64,000 bases of DNA from an uncultured Clostridia bacterium (GCA_947646415.1 CANSGN010000007.1:42269-106268); one strand, 5' to 3'; counted from the first letter of the stretch, positions 26,327 through 35,362 are shown. Notes: generated from the sequence alone by a model not told the origin. Made by a program: numbers and translations.

Positions 26327-27589
26327 ATGGAAACAAAACAAACTGTTGTAATTGTTGACTTATCCGGTCGTTGCAATCAACTTATAGCAAGAAGTGTACG
26401 TAACCTTAATGTATATTGTCAACTAGTTGGCGATAATGCAAAAATTGAGGATATTAAAAAAGTTAACCCTATCGGTATTATTTTGACAGGCGAGAGCGAG
26501 GGCGAAAAAGCTATCGAGGCAGAAGTTAAGACTATCGGTGTGCCTGTATTGGATATTAGGGATATCGATGTGGAAAGTAAGCAAGGTGTAAAAACTTTAA
26601 AGGCTTTCTTGTACAAAACTTGCAAGGCAAAAGGCGATTGGACTATGAAAGCTTTTACCGAGGCTATGGTAGCAGAGTTGAAAGAGAAAATCGGCGACAA
26701 AAAAGTGCTTTGTGCTTTGAGTGGAGGTGTTGACAGTGCTGTTTGTGCAGCTTTGATACATAAGGCAAATAAAGATTGCTTGACTTGTGTTTTTGTTGAC
26801 CACGGTTTGATGAGAAAAGGCGAGCCTGAACAAGTTGTTGATGTTTTTGGAAATAAACTTGGTATGAATTTGATTCATATCGATGCAAGCGAAAGGTTTT
26901 TGACTAAGCTTGAGGGAGTGAATGACCCTGAACGTAAAAGAAAGATTATCGGCGAAGAATTTATACGTGTTTTCGAAGAGGAAGCTAAGAAAATCGGTGC
27001 TGTAGACTTTTTGGTACAAGGTACAATTTATCCTGACATTATCGAGAGCGGTATTGGCAGTAAAGGTTTGGTAAAAAGCCATCACAATGTAGGCGGATTG
27101 CCTGACGTTATAGATTTTAAAGAGATTTTGGAGCCTGTTAAAGATTTGTTTAAGGACGAAGTAAGAAAGGTTGGTATTGAAATCGGTTTGCCACTTGAGC
27201 AAGTTAATCGTCAACCATTCCCAGGCCCTGGTCTTGGTGTAAGATGTATAGGCGCTATCACTCGTGAGAGACTTGCTATTTTGAAAGATGCAGACTTTAT
27301 CATGCGTGAGGAAATTGCAAAAGCAGGTTGGGATACAAAAATTTGGCAATACTTTGCTGTTATTACAGATATGAAGAGCGTTGGCGTTCGTAACGAAGTA
27401 AGAAGCTATGAGTACACAGTTGCACTTCGTGCTATTCATAGTATTGATGCTATGTCTGCTCAATTCGTGCATTTGCCTTTTGAAATTTTGGAAACTATAA
27501 GCAGAAGAATTACTACCGAAGTTGTTGGTGTAAACAGAGTAGTTTACGATATTACTTCAAAGCCTCCTGCAACTATCGAGTGGGAATAA
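26327..27589 (+). CDS. guaA: GMP synthase with a truncated, active-site-less glutaminase domain
   Basis: Converts XMP to GMP. At 420 residues it is about 90-100 shorter than normal GuaA. The N terminus starts as usual (VVIVDLSGRCNQLIARSVRN and NPIGIILTGESEG), but after GVPVLDI the chain jumps to KTLKAFLYKTCKAKGDWTM. The stretch holding the catalytic Cys (normally ICYGMQ) and His/Glu (normally QFHPE) is missing. The ATP pyrophosphatase domain is intact: SGGVDSA (132-138), FVDHGLMRKGE, and the C-terminal dimerisation part ending SKPPATIEWE. No stop or frameshift is seen, so the loss is ancestral rather than a broken gene. The enzyme probably uses free ammonia or an external glutaminase. Confidence 0.92.
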   Translation: METKQTVVIVDLSGRCNQLIARSVRNLNVYCQLVGDNAKIEDIKKVNPIGIILTGESEGEKAIEAEVKTIGVPVLDIRDIDVESKQGVKTLKAFLYKTCKAKGDWTMKAFTEAMVAELKEKIGDKKVLCALSGGVDSAVCAALIHKANKDCLTCVFVDHGLMRKGEPEQVVDVFGNKLGMNLIHIDASERFLTKLEGVNDPERKRKIIGEEFIRVFEEEAKKIGAVDFLVQGTIYPDIIESGIGSKGLVKSHHNVGGLPDVIDFKEILEPVKDLFKDEVRKVGIEIGLPLEQVNRQPFPGPGLGVRCIGAITRERLAILKDADFIMREEIAKAGWDTKIWQYFAVITDMKSVGVRNEVRSYEYTVALRAIHSIDAMSAQFVHLPFEILETISRRITTEVVGVNRVVYDITSKPPATIEWE

Positions 27590-27645
27590 TTAGCCCGTTT
27601 GTGTCTGAAATATAGATAAAAATAAACTAAATAATTATTAAAAAT

Positions 27646-27682
27646 ACACCCCGAAACATTGTGTTTCGGGGTGTTATTTTTT
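27646..27682 (+). terminator. Terminator of guaA and upstream edge of cassette B
   Basis: Stem ACACCCCGAAACA/TGTTTCGGGGTGT then TATTTTTT. Its distal arm GGGTGTTATTTTT is shared with the other two cassettes. Confidence 0.9.
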
Positions 27683-27783
27683 GTGTAAAGTTGAAAGTAG
27701 GCAAAAAGTGGTGTTCACTGCAATAATCCTATCAAAAATCGGGACTATTAGAGTTAAAAAATTGCCTTTAATGTAAAGTTTGG

Positions 27784-27810
27784 GTACATGGAATAAGTAT
27801 ATCTATGTAC
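27784..27810. promoter_or_regulatory. Palindromic operator B2 (distal)
   Basis: GTACATGGA-N9-TCTATGTAC with one mismatch pair, the mirror image of A2. Confidence 0.75.
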
Positions 27811-27933
27811 ATATTATATGTATATTTTAAACTAAAATGTAAGATAATGTCAACGTTATAGAAAAGGTTTTGTAAACTCTTTACTTTAAGCATACAAAAA
27901 TTATATATTCAAACTCAAAAAAACCGCGATTTT

Positions 27934-27960
27934 GTACATAGATATACTTATTCTATGTAA
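27934..27960. promoter_or_regulatory. Palindromic operator B1 (proximal)
   Basis: GTACATAGA-N9-TCTATGTAA. Its centre is 150 bp from B2, and it ends 21 bp before the start codon. Confidence 0.75.
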
Positions 27961-27981
27961 GATAAAAACGGAGGTTTTATT

Positions 27982-30183
27982 ATGGCAAAGATTATTAAAA
28001 GAGCTGGTATAATATTTTTTGTATTAGTAATATCTTGTCTATTAATTGTTGGCTGTGCTTTATCTTTTAATATTAATAGTAATGACAACAATTTGATAAA
28101 TGGTGCAGTTGATAGCGAAAGTACCGCAGATATGGAAGAAAATTATGATTTTGAACTTACCGGTAATAGCGCAAATATAGCTGCAATTTGGAAAGACGCA
28201 GTCACTGCTGCTTTAAGCACAAGAAGTATAAAAGTAAAAATGCTTGAAGATTGGACAGCACCTAATACTACTGATGGCGTAACTTCTTTTGGTGAAGATG
28301 CCGACGAACTTGCTTTTGTCGGTGGGTCAATTAAGGTGCCGGAAGGAGCAGATATTGAACTTAATCTTAATGGACATATAATTAATAGAAATTTACAACG
28401 CCCTATTATTAATGGACGAGTAATAGTAGTTGAAGGTAAGTTAACCATAAATGGCAATCCTGAGGGATTGCGTGACGCAAAAAAAACATTTAGAGAAGTT
28501 CCAAGTTTGCTTGAAAAAACAAATAATATTGGTAAAATTACAGGCGGTAATGTTAGTGGAAATGGTGGCGGAATATTCGTGGCTGAAAATGGACAATTAG
28601 ACATAAAAGGTGGAATGATATTAAATAACTATGCTTCATCAATGGGTGGCGGAATTTGTGCGCAATTTGCTACATTGAATTTTTATGATGGTGTTGTAAC
28701 CAACAATACTTCTATGAGTAATGGCGGTGGAATCGAATCAAATGGTTCGGAATTTAATTTTTACGATGGTATTGTAGCAAACAACTATGCACACATTCAT
28801 GGTGGTGGTATTTCCAATGATATTGCAAGGTCAACTGCTAATCCGGATTTTTATGGTAGCTTTTATATGTATGGTGGTAGTATTTCATACAATAGAATGC
28901 TTTATGGTGGACTTGCGACTTATGGCGTAGAAGCAGAAATTTTTGATGGCGAAATTTCTTATAACCAAAGTTGGGGCGCAGGTGCTGGTATAACAGTTTG
29001 GTCAGGCGCAAATACAAAAATCCATGGTGGATTAATATCTCATAATACATCTGAATATTATGCAGGTAATATTACATCTACAGAATATTGTGGCGGAGGA
29101 ATATTGTTTGGTTCTGGCTCAAGTTTATTAATGGACGGTGGAGAGATTTCTTACAATACTATCAAAGGATTTTTGGAAGGTCAACAAGTAATTGGCGGTG
29201 GAATTGGTGTTTATAGTAATGCACATGAATTGACTTTGATTGGTGGAGTAATAAAAAATAACAGCGTTGTTGATATTGAAAGTCAAGTATCCTATGCTGG
29301 CGGCGTAGGTTTTAGACCAGGTATTAATTGTCCATTTAATATGGGGGGAGATATACAAATTTATGATAACAATATAAATGGAAAAGATTCAGATTTGCGT
29401 TTGGATGCAACTCGTAAAATTAATATTACTACTCCTTTTACAGCATCTGCACATATAGGTATTAGATTAGATGAAAGTTATACTTCTAATACATTTACTA
29501 ATGGATATAGCGCAAACAATATTAATCCAAGTAGGTTTTTCTTTAGTAATGATGGCGCTTATCTTGCAACATTGAATGGTGGAGAAGTATCATTTGAAAA
29601 GACCATAGAGAGCAATATTTATGATTTTGTATATATAGAAAATGGAAAAAGACAAAACTATAAGGAAAATAATTTAACTCATGCAGTAAATGACTATGCA
29701 AAAAGCATGGTTGTAAACAATGGTAAATTAATACTTGGGAATATAGGGGTAAATACTTCAATTAACACATTAATAGGAAACATAAACTTTAGTAGAAACA
29801 ACATAAAAATATATAATAATAAAAATCAGCTAGTATATGATAAAGGCAATAGTGTAGCAGGGATAAATGCAAGTAGCTATGACAATGGACGAGAGTTTGC
29901 TGTAGGAACAGGTTGGAAGATAGAAACATATACAGATAGTGGAGTAATAATAGAAACAATTTACTTATCTGTATTAGGCGACGTGAACGGAGATGGTAGG
30001 ATAAGTGCAAGCGATGTAACATATTTAAGACAAATAGCAAGTGACAACGCGTTATATGAAAGCTTAAGCGTGGAGAAGAAGTTAGCAAGTATGGTAATAA
30101 ACAAAGGCAACGTGACAAGCGCGGATGCGGAAATAGTAAGGAATGTTGTGGATAAATTACTTACAATGGACTTATTCTTTTAA
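27982..30183 (+). CDS. Surface beta-helix protein with C-terminal dockerin-like domain (copy B)
   Basis: A 733-residue exported protein, paralogue of 11680-13623. The N terminus (MAKIIKRAGIIFF, hydrophobic core, LIVGC) looks like a lipoprotein or signal-anchor segment. Residues about 95-500 form a Gly/Asn-rich right-handed beta-helix with repeats such as NFYDGVVTNNTSMSNGGGI and NFYDGIVANNYAHIHGGGI. The C-terminal 75 residues are dockerin-like: SVLGDVNGDGRISASDVTYL with a complete calcium loop, then a weak second repeat NKGNVTSADAEIVRN. Beta-helix parts have diverged from copy A, whereas signal, linker and dockerin are close, as in domain-shuffled surface families. Its partner (a cohesin) is not in the window. 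Confidence 0.8.
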   Translation: MAKIIKRAGIIFFVLVISCLLIVGCALSFNINSNDNNLINGAVDSESTADMEENYDFELTGNSANIAAIWKDAVTAALSTRSIKVKMLEDWTAPNTTDGVTSFGEDADELAFVGGSIKVPEGADIELNLNGHIINRNLQRPIINGRVIVVEGKLTINGNPEGLRDAKKTFREVPSLLEKTNNIGKITGGNVSGNGGGIFVAENGQLDIKGGMILNNYASSMGGGICAQFATLNFYDGVVTNNTSMSNGGGIESNGSEFNFYDGIVANNYAHIHGGGISNDIARSTANPDFYGSFYMYGGSISYNRMLYGGLATYGVEAEIFDGEISYNQSWGAGAGITVWSGANTKIHGGLISHNTSEYYAGNITSTEYCGGGILFGSGSSLLMDGGEISYNTIKGFLEGQQVIGGGIGVYSNAHELTLIGGVIKNNSVVDIESQVSYAGGVGFRPGINCPFNMGGDIQIYDNNINGKDSDLRLDATRKINITTPFTASAHIGIRLDESYTSNTFTNGYSANNINPSRFFFSNDGAYLATLNGGEVSFEKTIESNIYDFVYIENGKRQNYKENNLTHAVNDYAKSMVVNNGKLILGNIGVNTSINTLIGNINFSRNNIKIYNNKNQLVYDKGNSVAGINASSYDNGREFAVGTGWKIETYTDSGVIIETIYLSVLGDVNGDGRISASDVTYLRQIASDNALYESLSVEKKLASMVINKGNVTSADAEIVRNVVDKLLTMDLFF

Positions 30184-30203
30184 TAAAAAACATAATCAGT
30201 ACA

Positions 30204-30240
30204 AACAAAATAAGGTCAAAGTTTTGACCTTGTTTTGTTA
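30204..30240 (+). terminator. Terminator of dockerin protein copy B
   Basis: Stem AACAAAATAAGGTCAAA/TTTTGACCTTGTTTTGTT; the AAGGTCA/TGACCTT core is the same as in the terminator after copy A. Confidence 0.85.
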
Positions 30241-30318
30241 TATAGAAAATGTAATAAATACCCAAAATAATATGTTTTATTTTTGCCTACACGTGCATAT
30301 ACTTTTTTGAGGTGAAGT

Positions 30319-31380
30319 ATGAAAATTTTTGTTATAAAAGGTAATTTAAAAGGAATGGTAAAAATTGATAGTAAAATGCACTTGGTCGGAGACGGTTTTG
30401 ATATAATAGATAAAGTTATCTTATTTGACGGAATTACAATCAAAGTTATTGACAAACTAGATTTTGGTGTAAGTATTGTAGGATACAATGCTAAAGATAT
30501 TGTATTGCTAGGGGATATGGATAAAATTTTAGGAAACGGCAGTTTGCGAGGTAAAGCGGATATCAACAAAATAATGTTAGAGTATAATAAGCTGCCTAAA
30601 CGAACTAAAGTAGTTGATAGTGTAGAATGTGAATATGACATTAAAAAAGCTAATGACGAAAAAGAAATAAATGCTAAAACGATGTGCAAAATAGAGACTG
30701 AAAAGGAATTGAAAGTTATTGCAGAAAAAGAACAAGTTGCTCCAAGTAACGAGGCTTTAAACGTTTGTGATAATACAGAAAATCATTCAAAAATCGATAT
30801 TAATTTGCAAAAACATGAGGATTTGACTGCGGAAAAGGAAACAGATTATGAGTTTGTAAGCAATAATTTGGAGTATATAAGCGATAATGTGCCTTTGGAT
30901 AATGATATGTATATAGATAACCAAAATTATGTGATAAAAAATTCTTACGCCAACGAAAATAATGTACAGGAGATAGTTTTGAGCAAAGACGATGACATAG
31001 AAAGCGGAGTGGATTTTATTATGCAAAATTTAAATAAAAATGCAAACAGCGATAACTATTATGCGGATATAAAGGAGAATTTGGATAAATTTTTAAATTC
31101 TCATCCTAAAAATGAAGAATTGGAAAATAAAGTTTGGGGCTCTAAATGGGTAAAAGTCAACGGGGATTATGATTATAGCGTAGGGGTAATTTTTGAAGAT
31201 AATGTACCATCTATCATTGCTTATGCGATACCTTATGAAGATTTTAGTCAAATAGATACGGAAAATTTGAAGTTTGGCGAATGGCTTAAAATATCCGAAA
31301 AAGATGACGAAAATCGTGGCTATTTTATTTATTACCAAAATGCACAAACAGGCGAAATGCTTATCGACTCAAGCAAATAG
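30319..31380 (+). CDS. Unrecognised acidic protein with two conserved-looking ends
   Basis: 353 residues, ATG preceded by GAGGTG. Residues 1-75 are a compact beta-rich domain (MKIFVIKGNLKGMVKIDS, FDGITIKVIDKLDFGVSIVGYNAKDIVLLGDMDKILG). Residues about 95-240 are a low-complexity, strongly acidic linker. Residues about 255-353 form a second domain (WGSKWVKVNGDYDYSVGVIFEDNVPSIIAYAIPYEDF, then GYFIYYQNAQTGEMLI). No signal peptide or membrane span is visible. The layout, two folded ends joined by a disordered linker, suggests a cytoplasmic adaptor. Function unknown. It lies between the dockerin gene and a small minus-strand gene. Confidence 0.75.
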   Translation: MKIFVIKGNLKGMVKIDSKMHLVGDGFDIIDKVILFDGITIKVIDKLDFGVSIVGYNAKDIVLLGDMDKILGNGSLRGKADINKIMLEYNKLPKRTKVVDSVECEYDIKKANDEKEINAKTMCKIETEKELKVIAEKEQVAPSNEALNVCDNTENHSKIDINLQKHEDLTAEKETDYEFVSNNLEYISDNVPLDNDMYIDNQNYVIKNSYANENNVQEIVLSKDDDIESGVDFIMQNLNKNANSDNYYADIKENLDKFLNSHPKNEELENKVWGSKWVKVNGDYDYSVGVIFEDNVPSIIAYAIPYEDFSQIDTENLKFGEWLKISEKDDENRGYFIYYQNAQTGEMLIDSSK

Positions 31381-31446
31381 TATGTTTCAATAAAATTATT
31401 ATTTTATGTAAATACATGAATTAATTTCAAGCAACAAATAAAAATC

Positions 31447-31472
31447 TTAAGCATTGTAAACAAACAATGCTT
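31447..31472 (-). terminator. Second, distal hairpin downstream of the 42-residue gene
   Basis: Stem AAGCATTGT/ACAATGCTT with a 6-base loop. On the minus strand it is followed by GATTTTTATTT. It probably backs up the nearer terminator. Confidence 0.45.
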
Positions 31473-31480
31473 ATAAACTA

Positions 31481-31508
31481 AAAACAAGGGGAGTTATCCC
31501 CTTATTTT
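31481..31508 (-). terminator. Terminator of the 42-residue minus-strand gene
   Basis: Stem AAGGGGA/TCCCCTT with loop GTTA and T-rich exit on the minus strand, directly after the stop codon. Confidence 0.8.
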
Positions 31509-31636
31509 TATAAGTCGTCCGCATCTTGGATAGGTGTGTCGCCTTTGTCCGTTTTGCCTGTATAACTGCCTGTCGGGTCAAAACCTTTGTCAGATTTCCA
31601 AGCATCGGTAACTTCTTTAACATCAATATTTTCCAT
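31508..31636 (-). CDS. 42-residue conserved-looking small protein
   Basis: A short frame with all signs of a real gene: ATG at 31636, an AGGGGG ribosome binding site about 7 bases upstream, and a terminator immediately after the stop. The protein begins MENIDVKEVTDAW, contains FDPTGSYTGKT and ends PIQDADDL. It is soluble, acidic and likely unstructured at the C terminus. I have an impression of similar DPxGSYTG...VQDADDL small proteins in Clostridia, but cannot verify it here. An overlapping 70-residue minus-strand frame is less convincing. Confidence 0.7.
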   Translation of the reverse strand: MENIDVKEVTDAWKSDKGFDPTGSYTGKTDKGDTPIQDADDL

Positions 31637-31760
31637 AATATCCCCCTATAGTATGTATTTGCAATTTTTGACCTTTTAAACAATGCAAAAGTTGTTTGTT
31701 TGACGGGATAATTTGTTTTTAGTTATATTATAAAAATTTTTATTTTTTTATGCGTTACTA

Positions 31761-31789
31761 TTGTTATTTAAATATAAATGTGTTACAAT
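31761..31789 (+). promoter_or_regulatory. Promoter of the permease pair
   Basis: -35 TTGTTA (31761-31766), 17 bases, -10 TACAAT (31784-31789). Confidence 0.6.
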
Positions 31790-31830
31790 AAAAAATATAA
31801 TGAAATAATAATGCGCAATATAAGGGGATT

Positions 31831-33036
31831 ATGAATTTTACAATAAAACTTGCAATTAGCGAACTTATTAAAAACAAAATAAAAGTTTTAATCGCAATAA
31901 TTGTGACACTTATTTTATTTATGAGTGCCTTTACTTTGTGCAATATTGCAACGGCTCTTCCAAGTAATTTTTATAATTATTATGAAGAGTACATGCATGA
32001 CACCATTGGTGTGCATATTTCTAATGCGGATAAAGAGCTTTACGAAAACAGCAGTAAGTATTTTATTTCATTTACTGCAGAAATGGATATCGCTTGCAAA
32101 AATTATTCCTTAATATATGGCGATAAAGAGCAAATGCCTTATGACGAAGAGGAGATAATGGGTAGCGTTGTAACAAAATATTACAACAATGTTTTGCTTT
32201 CCGAAAATGAGCATAGCCCCGAAATATATAGTCAATTTTTTGATGGCGAAAACTGCGGAGAGGTTTGGTCTTTTGACAAAGAGGGCATTTGGCTATCGGA
32301 TGAAGCTGCATTGAAATTGGGCGTCCAAGTCGGTAATATTTTAAATTATAAATTCGGCTCGGAAATTATAGAACTAGAAGTGCAAGGCATTTTTAACAGC
32401 GCAAAATTGAAAGACTATGTCGTATCACAAAGCGGCAGTAATTTGGTAAATGACTATTTGTGTTTTTTGACTGAGCTTTCCGCTAAAAAGATTTTGTTTG
32501 AAAGCAATACGTCGTTTAATGCGTATGGAGTTGTGGGAAAGATAGATAAACTGTATGAAGTTTACAATACTTTATACAAAGATTATTCGCTATCCGAGGG
32601 CACGGCTTTTGCAATGATAGCACAGGTAAAAAATACTCAAGTTATTTGTATGATAGTGGGCGTAATTATGATTATATGCGGTATTATAATCATGCTTAAC
32701 TTTATAAATATGATAATTTCCCAAAATATAAAACACATCAGTTTGTTGCGTATTTTGGGGACGGACACTTTCCGTATAATGGCTGCATATTTTATGATTT
32801 TTATATTGCTTATTACAATAGTTTGCGTTGTAAGCTGGATGACTTTGCCTTTATATAATTATTTTGTATCGCTATATTGTGCGTATATAGGCTATCCGTT
32901 TACAATCGGCATAAATTATTGGGTAGTTTTGGGCGTATTCGGGATATGTTATTTGATAATTATATCTCTAATGCTTGTTAAATGGTTGATTATGGAAAAA
33001 ACTGCCCCAAGCAGAAATATTTCGGAGGAGGACTAA
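31831..33036 (+). CDS. FtsX-like ABC permease, first of an ATPase-less pair
   Basis: 401 residues with the FtsX/MacB layout: one N-terminal helix (IKVLIAIIVTLILFMSAFTL), a roughly 230-residue extracytoplasmic domain, then three C-terminal helices near residues 270-390. The segment ISQNIKHISLLRILGTDTFRIMAAYF is the typical cytoplasmic coupling turn. It ends 1 base before the next permease gene. No ABC ATPase is encoded nearby, so the pair must use a distant ATPase or be part of a different complex. Substrate unknown. Confidence 0.8.
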   Translation: MNFTIKLAISELIKNKIKVLIAIIVTLILFMSAFTLCNIATALPSNFYNYYEEYMHDTIGVHISNADKELYENSSKYFISFTAEMDIACKNYSLIYGDKEQMPYDEEEIMGSVVTKYYNNVLLSENEHSPEIYSQFFDGENCGEVWSFDKEGIWLSDEAALKLGVQVGNILNYKFGSEIIELEVQGIFNSAKLKDYVVSQSGSNLVNDYLCFLTELSAKKILFESNTSFNAYGVVGKIDKLYEVYNTLYKDYSLSEGTAFAMIAQVKNTQVICMIVGVIMIICGIIIMLNFINMIISQNIKHISLLRILGTDTFRIMAAYFMIFILLITIVCVVSWMTLPLYNYFVSLYCAYIGYPFTIGINYWVVLGVFGICYLIIISLMLVKWLIMEKTAPSRNISEED

Positions 33037-33037
33037 T

Positions 33038-34348
33038 ATGCTAATTGCGTGGAAAAACATAATGGCAAGAAAATGGTCATCGGCAAAAGTTGTGTTGTCA
33101 ATTTTGGCGATGGTTGTCATTATGTGCATTTTTACGGCATATTCGGTCGCACTAGGGGACGAGACGGAGAGGATAACAAAATCTTATCGCTCAGCACACA
33201 ATATAATTATCGAAACAACTCTTCCGCTTAGCAATGAAAAATTGCAACAGGTAAAAAACATTGACGGAATAAGCAATGTTGCCGAGGTTGCTATTTGCAG
33301 AAACGTAAAAAACTTGCGTGGGATAAGCATTGATATAGACGGCAAAAACTGCGTTTGCGACCATGACTATTATGACGGTAATTTGCAAATAGGCATTGAC
33401 CCTTACGTTAACAATTTGCATTACGGCGATTTTGCGTTTGTTGGTAGTGGTAAAAAAATTGTCCAACCTCATCACGAGGAAGAGCTTGACTTTAGGTTTA
33501 AAGGGTATAAGTGTTTGCTTTTAGGTAAAGACAGCGTTAGCGATAACGAGATTATTGTAAGCGAGTATTTTTTGCAGGAATTTGAATTGGACGGCACTAT
33601 CCTTAACAAAACACTAAATTTAAGCATAGGCGGAAACAGCTATTCTTTTACCGTTGTTGGAATAATGAATATGCATTTTTACGAACTTACAAATACCATA
33701 GACCAACATTTTATTGCGAGCAATAACAGTGCTTTGTTTAAAGATTATTTTTTAAAAAACAACACCTCAAATATAAAGTATCAAACTAAGCTGTATTTAA
33801 AAGATGCAAAACTTGACGATAAAATTGTGGATAGCGTATGTGACTTGAAGATTTTTAATTTAAAGGGGATATCTTTAGGCAGTCATTACGGTTTGTCAAT
33901 GGCAACTACGGTAAAAATAATAAGCAGTATTTTAAACGGAATTATGGCGACGGTAGGTTTGGGAATCATAAGTGCATTGGTGCTTAATATTTTGTACAGT
34001 ATGCAGTTTATGATGAAGAAAAAGAATAATTTTTACGCGATAATGCAAGTGTATGGTATGGATAAGCAAAAACTATTTACAACCATGTTTTGTGAAATGT
34101 TTATTTTGTCCATGTTTGCCGCCGTAATCGCGTATTGCCTAAGCTACGGACTTGTATTTTTGCTTGACTATTTGCTGTCGAGTATGGTTGGTGTGGGCGT
34201 ATTTTTTGGTTGGGCAAACTTTTTAATAACCTTTGCAATAGCCGTTATATTTACTTTGGGTGTGGTTGCACTAGTATGTTTAATCAACTATTCAATGTTA
34301 TTTAAGCGTTTAACCATTAAAATGCTCAAAAATAGCATGGAAAATTAA
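33038..34348 (+). CDS. FtsX-like ABC permease, second of the pair
   Basis: 436 residues with one N-terminal helix (VVLSILAMVVIMCIFTAYSVAL), an external domain of about 240 residues and three C-terminal helices, including the coupling segment FYAIMQVYGMDKQKLFTTMFCEMFIL. GGAGGA lies before its ATG, inside the end of the previous gene. It probably pairs with the upstream permease. The closest ATPase in the window, at 58332, is in an operon with its own two permeases and is 24 kb away. Confidence 0.8.
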   Translation: MLIAWKNIMARKWSSAKVVLSILAMVVIMCIFTAYSVALGDETERITKSYRSAHNIIIETTLPLSNEKLQQVKNIDGISNVAEVAICRNVKNLRGISIDIDGKNCVCDHDYYDGNLQIGIDPYVNNLHYGDFAFVGSGKKIVQPHHEEELDFRFKGYKCLLLGKDSVSDNEIIVSEYFLQEFELDGTILNKTLNLSIGGNSYSFTVVGIMNMHFYELTNTIDQHFIASNNSALFKDYFLKNNTSNIKYQTKLYLKDAKLDDKIVDSVCDLKIFNLKGISLGSHYGLSMATTVKIISSILNGIMATVGLGIISALVLNILYSMQFMMKKKNNFYAIMQVYGMDKQKLFTTMFCEMFILSMFAAVIAYCLSYGLVFLLDYLLSSMVGVGVFFGWANFLITFAIAVIFTLGVVALVCLINYSMLFKRLTIKMLKNSMEN

Positions 34349-34477
34349 AACCAATAGTTTTGTAAACACATTTTTTTAAAAAAGTGATTTAAAATAATTG
34401 ATTTTTTTATAATTATTAATTATTATATATGTAATAAATGACAATAAACTAGAGATAAGCATAAGGAGATAACACAA

Positions 34478-35362
34478 ATGAGCTTTATCAACTACGAATT
34501 ATACAGGATTTTTTATATGGTTGCATCTACGGGCAGCATTACAAAAGCTGCGGGAGAGTTGTATATTTCCCAACCTGCTGTCAGCCAATCCATCAAACAG
34601 CTTGAAACACAAATAGGTGGCAGGCTTTTCAAACGTACCAGCAAGGGTATGGAACTGACTTATGAGGGCAAAATGATTTACGACTATATTAAGGAAGCAA
34701 ATCAACTGATTGATAAAGCGGAGAAAAAGTTCAGTCAACTTAAGGAGTTAACTTACGGAGAGATAAAAATTGGTGCGTCGGATACAATCACAAAGCACTT
34801 TTTGCTACCTTATATCAAAAGCTTTATTAACAAATATCCTGACATAAGCGTTAAGGTTACAAACAGAACTACAGGCGAAACTGTTAACTTGTTAAAAAGC
34901 GGAAAAGTTGATATCGGCTTTGTAAATGTGCCTTTGGAGGACGATTTGCTTGATTTTTCAAACGTTGTGGATACGGAAGATGTTTTTGTGTGCAACAGTG
35001 ATTGGATAACAAGATACAACGAGCCGTTATCTGCGGAGGAAATTGCAAACGAGCCGCTTATTATGCTTGAAAAACTTAGCAATACAAGGCGAGTTATCGA
35101 TGAGCATTTTAACAAGTTCGGCGTGACATTAAACCCTATGTTAGAGCTTGGCAGCCTTGACTTAATGCTAGATATGGCAAGGGTTGGTCTAGGCATAACT
35201 TGTGCACCTAAGTCTATAGTGGAGCAAGATGTATCGCAAGGTATTCTTCATAAAGTTCCAATCAATTTTGAAATGCCAAAAAGGGCGTTTGCTTTGGTAA
35301 CTATGAAAGGTGTTCCGCTAAATTATTCTGCATTGCAGTTTGTTAACAGTTTGAAAAATTAA
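34478..35362 (+). CDS. LysR-family transcriptional regulator, likely of glutamine synthetase
   Basis: 294 residues. The N-terminal winged helix-turn-helix is classic (YELYRIFYMVASTGSITKAAGELYISQPAVSQSIKQLE) and the C-terminal part is a periplasmic-binding-protein-like effector domain (GEIKIGASDTITKHFLLPYI onward). AAGGAG precedes the ATG. The glutamine synthetase gene starts only 9 bases after its stop, so the two are co-transcribed. It is likely to act in nitrogen control, in the manner of GltC-type regulators; that is inferred from position. Confidence 0.88.
   Translation: MSFINYELYRIFYMVASTGSITKAAGELYISQPAVSQSIKQLETQIGGRLFKRTSKGMELTYEGKMIYDYIKEANQLIDKAEKKFSQLKELTYGEIKIGASDTITKHFLLPYIKSFINKYPDISVKVTNRTTGETVNLLKSGKVDIGFVNVPLEDDLLDFSNVVDTEDVFVCNSDWITRYNEPLSAEEIANEPLIMLEKLSNTRRVIDEHFNKFGVTLNPMLELGSLDLMLDMARVGLGITCAPKSIVEQDVSQGILHKVPINFEMPKRAFALVTMKGVPLNYSALQFVNSLKN

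Larger units (their letters stand above)
27646..27981 (+). promoter_or_regulatory. Regulatory cassette B, homologous to cassettes A and C
   Basis: Order: terminator hairpin, conserved block with TTCACTGCAATAATC (27714-27728) and TATCAAAAATCGG, palindrome B2, AT-rich spacer with TTTACT (27880-27885) and TATATT (27904-27909) as a weak promoter candidate, palindrome B1, then CGGAGG (27969-27974) and the ATG. Nearly identical to the reverse complement of 13624-13925. Confidence 0.85.

Noticed and set aside
26597..27472. 291-residue minus-strand frame opposite guaA
   Set aside because: Shadow of the strongly conserved guaA frame; Cys/His/Phe-rich composition typical of antisense frames.
31471..31683. 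70-residue minus-strand frame over the small gene region
   Set aside because: It overlaps the 42-residue frame in another phase, has a Lys/Arg-rich low-quality protein and no fitting ribosome binding site; the shorter frame has both a ribosome binding site and a terminator.
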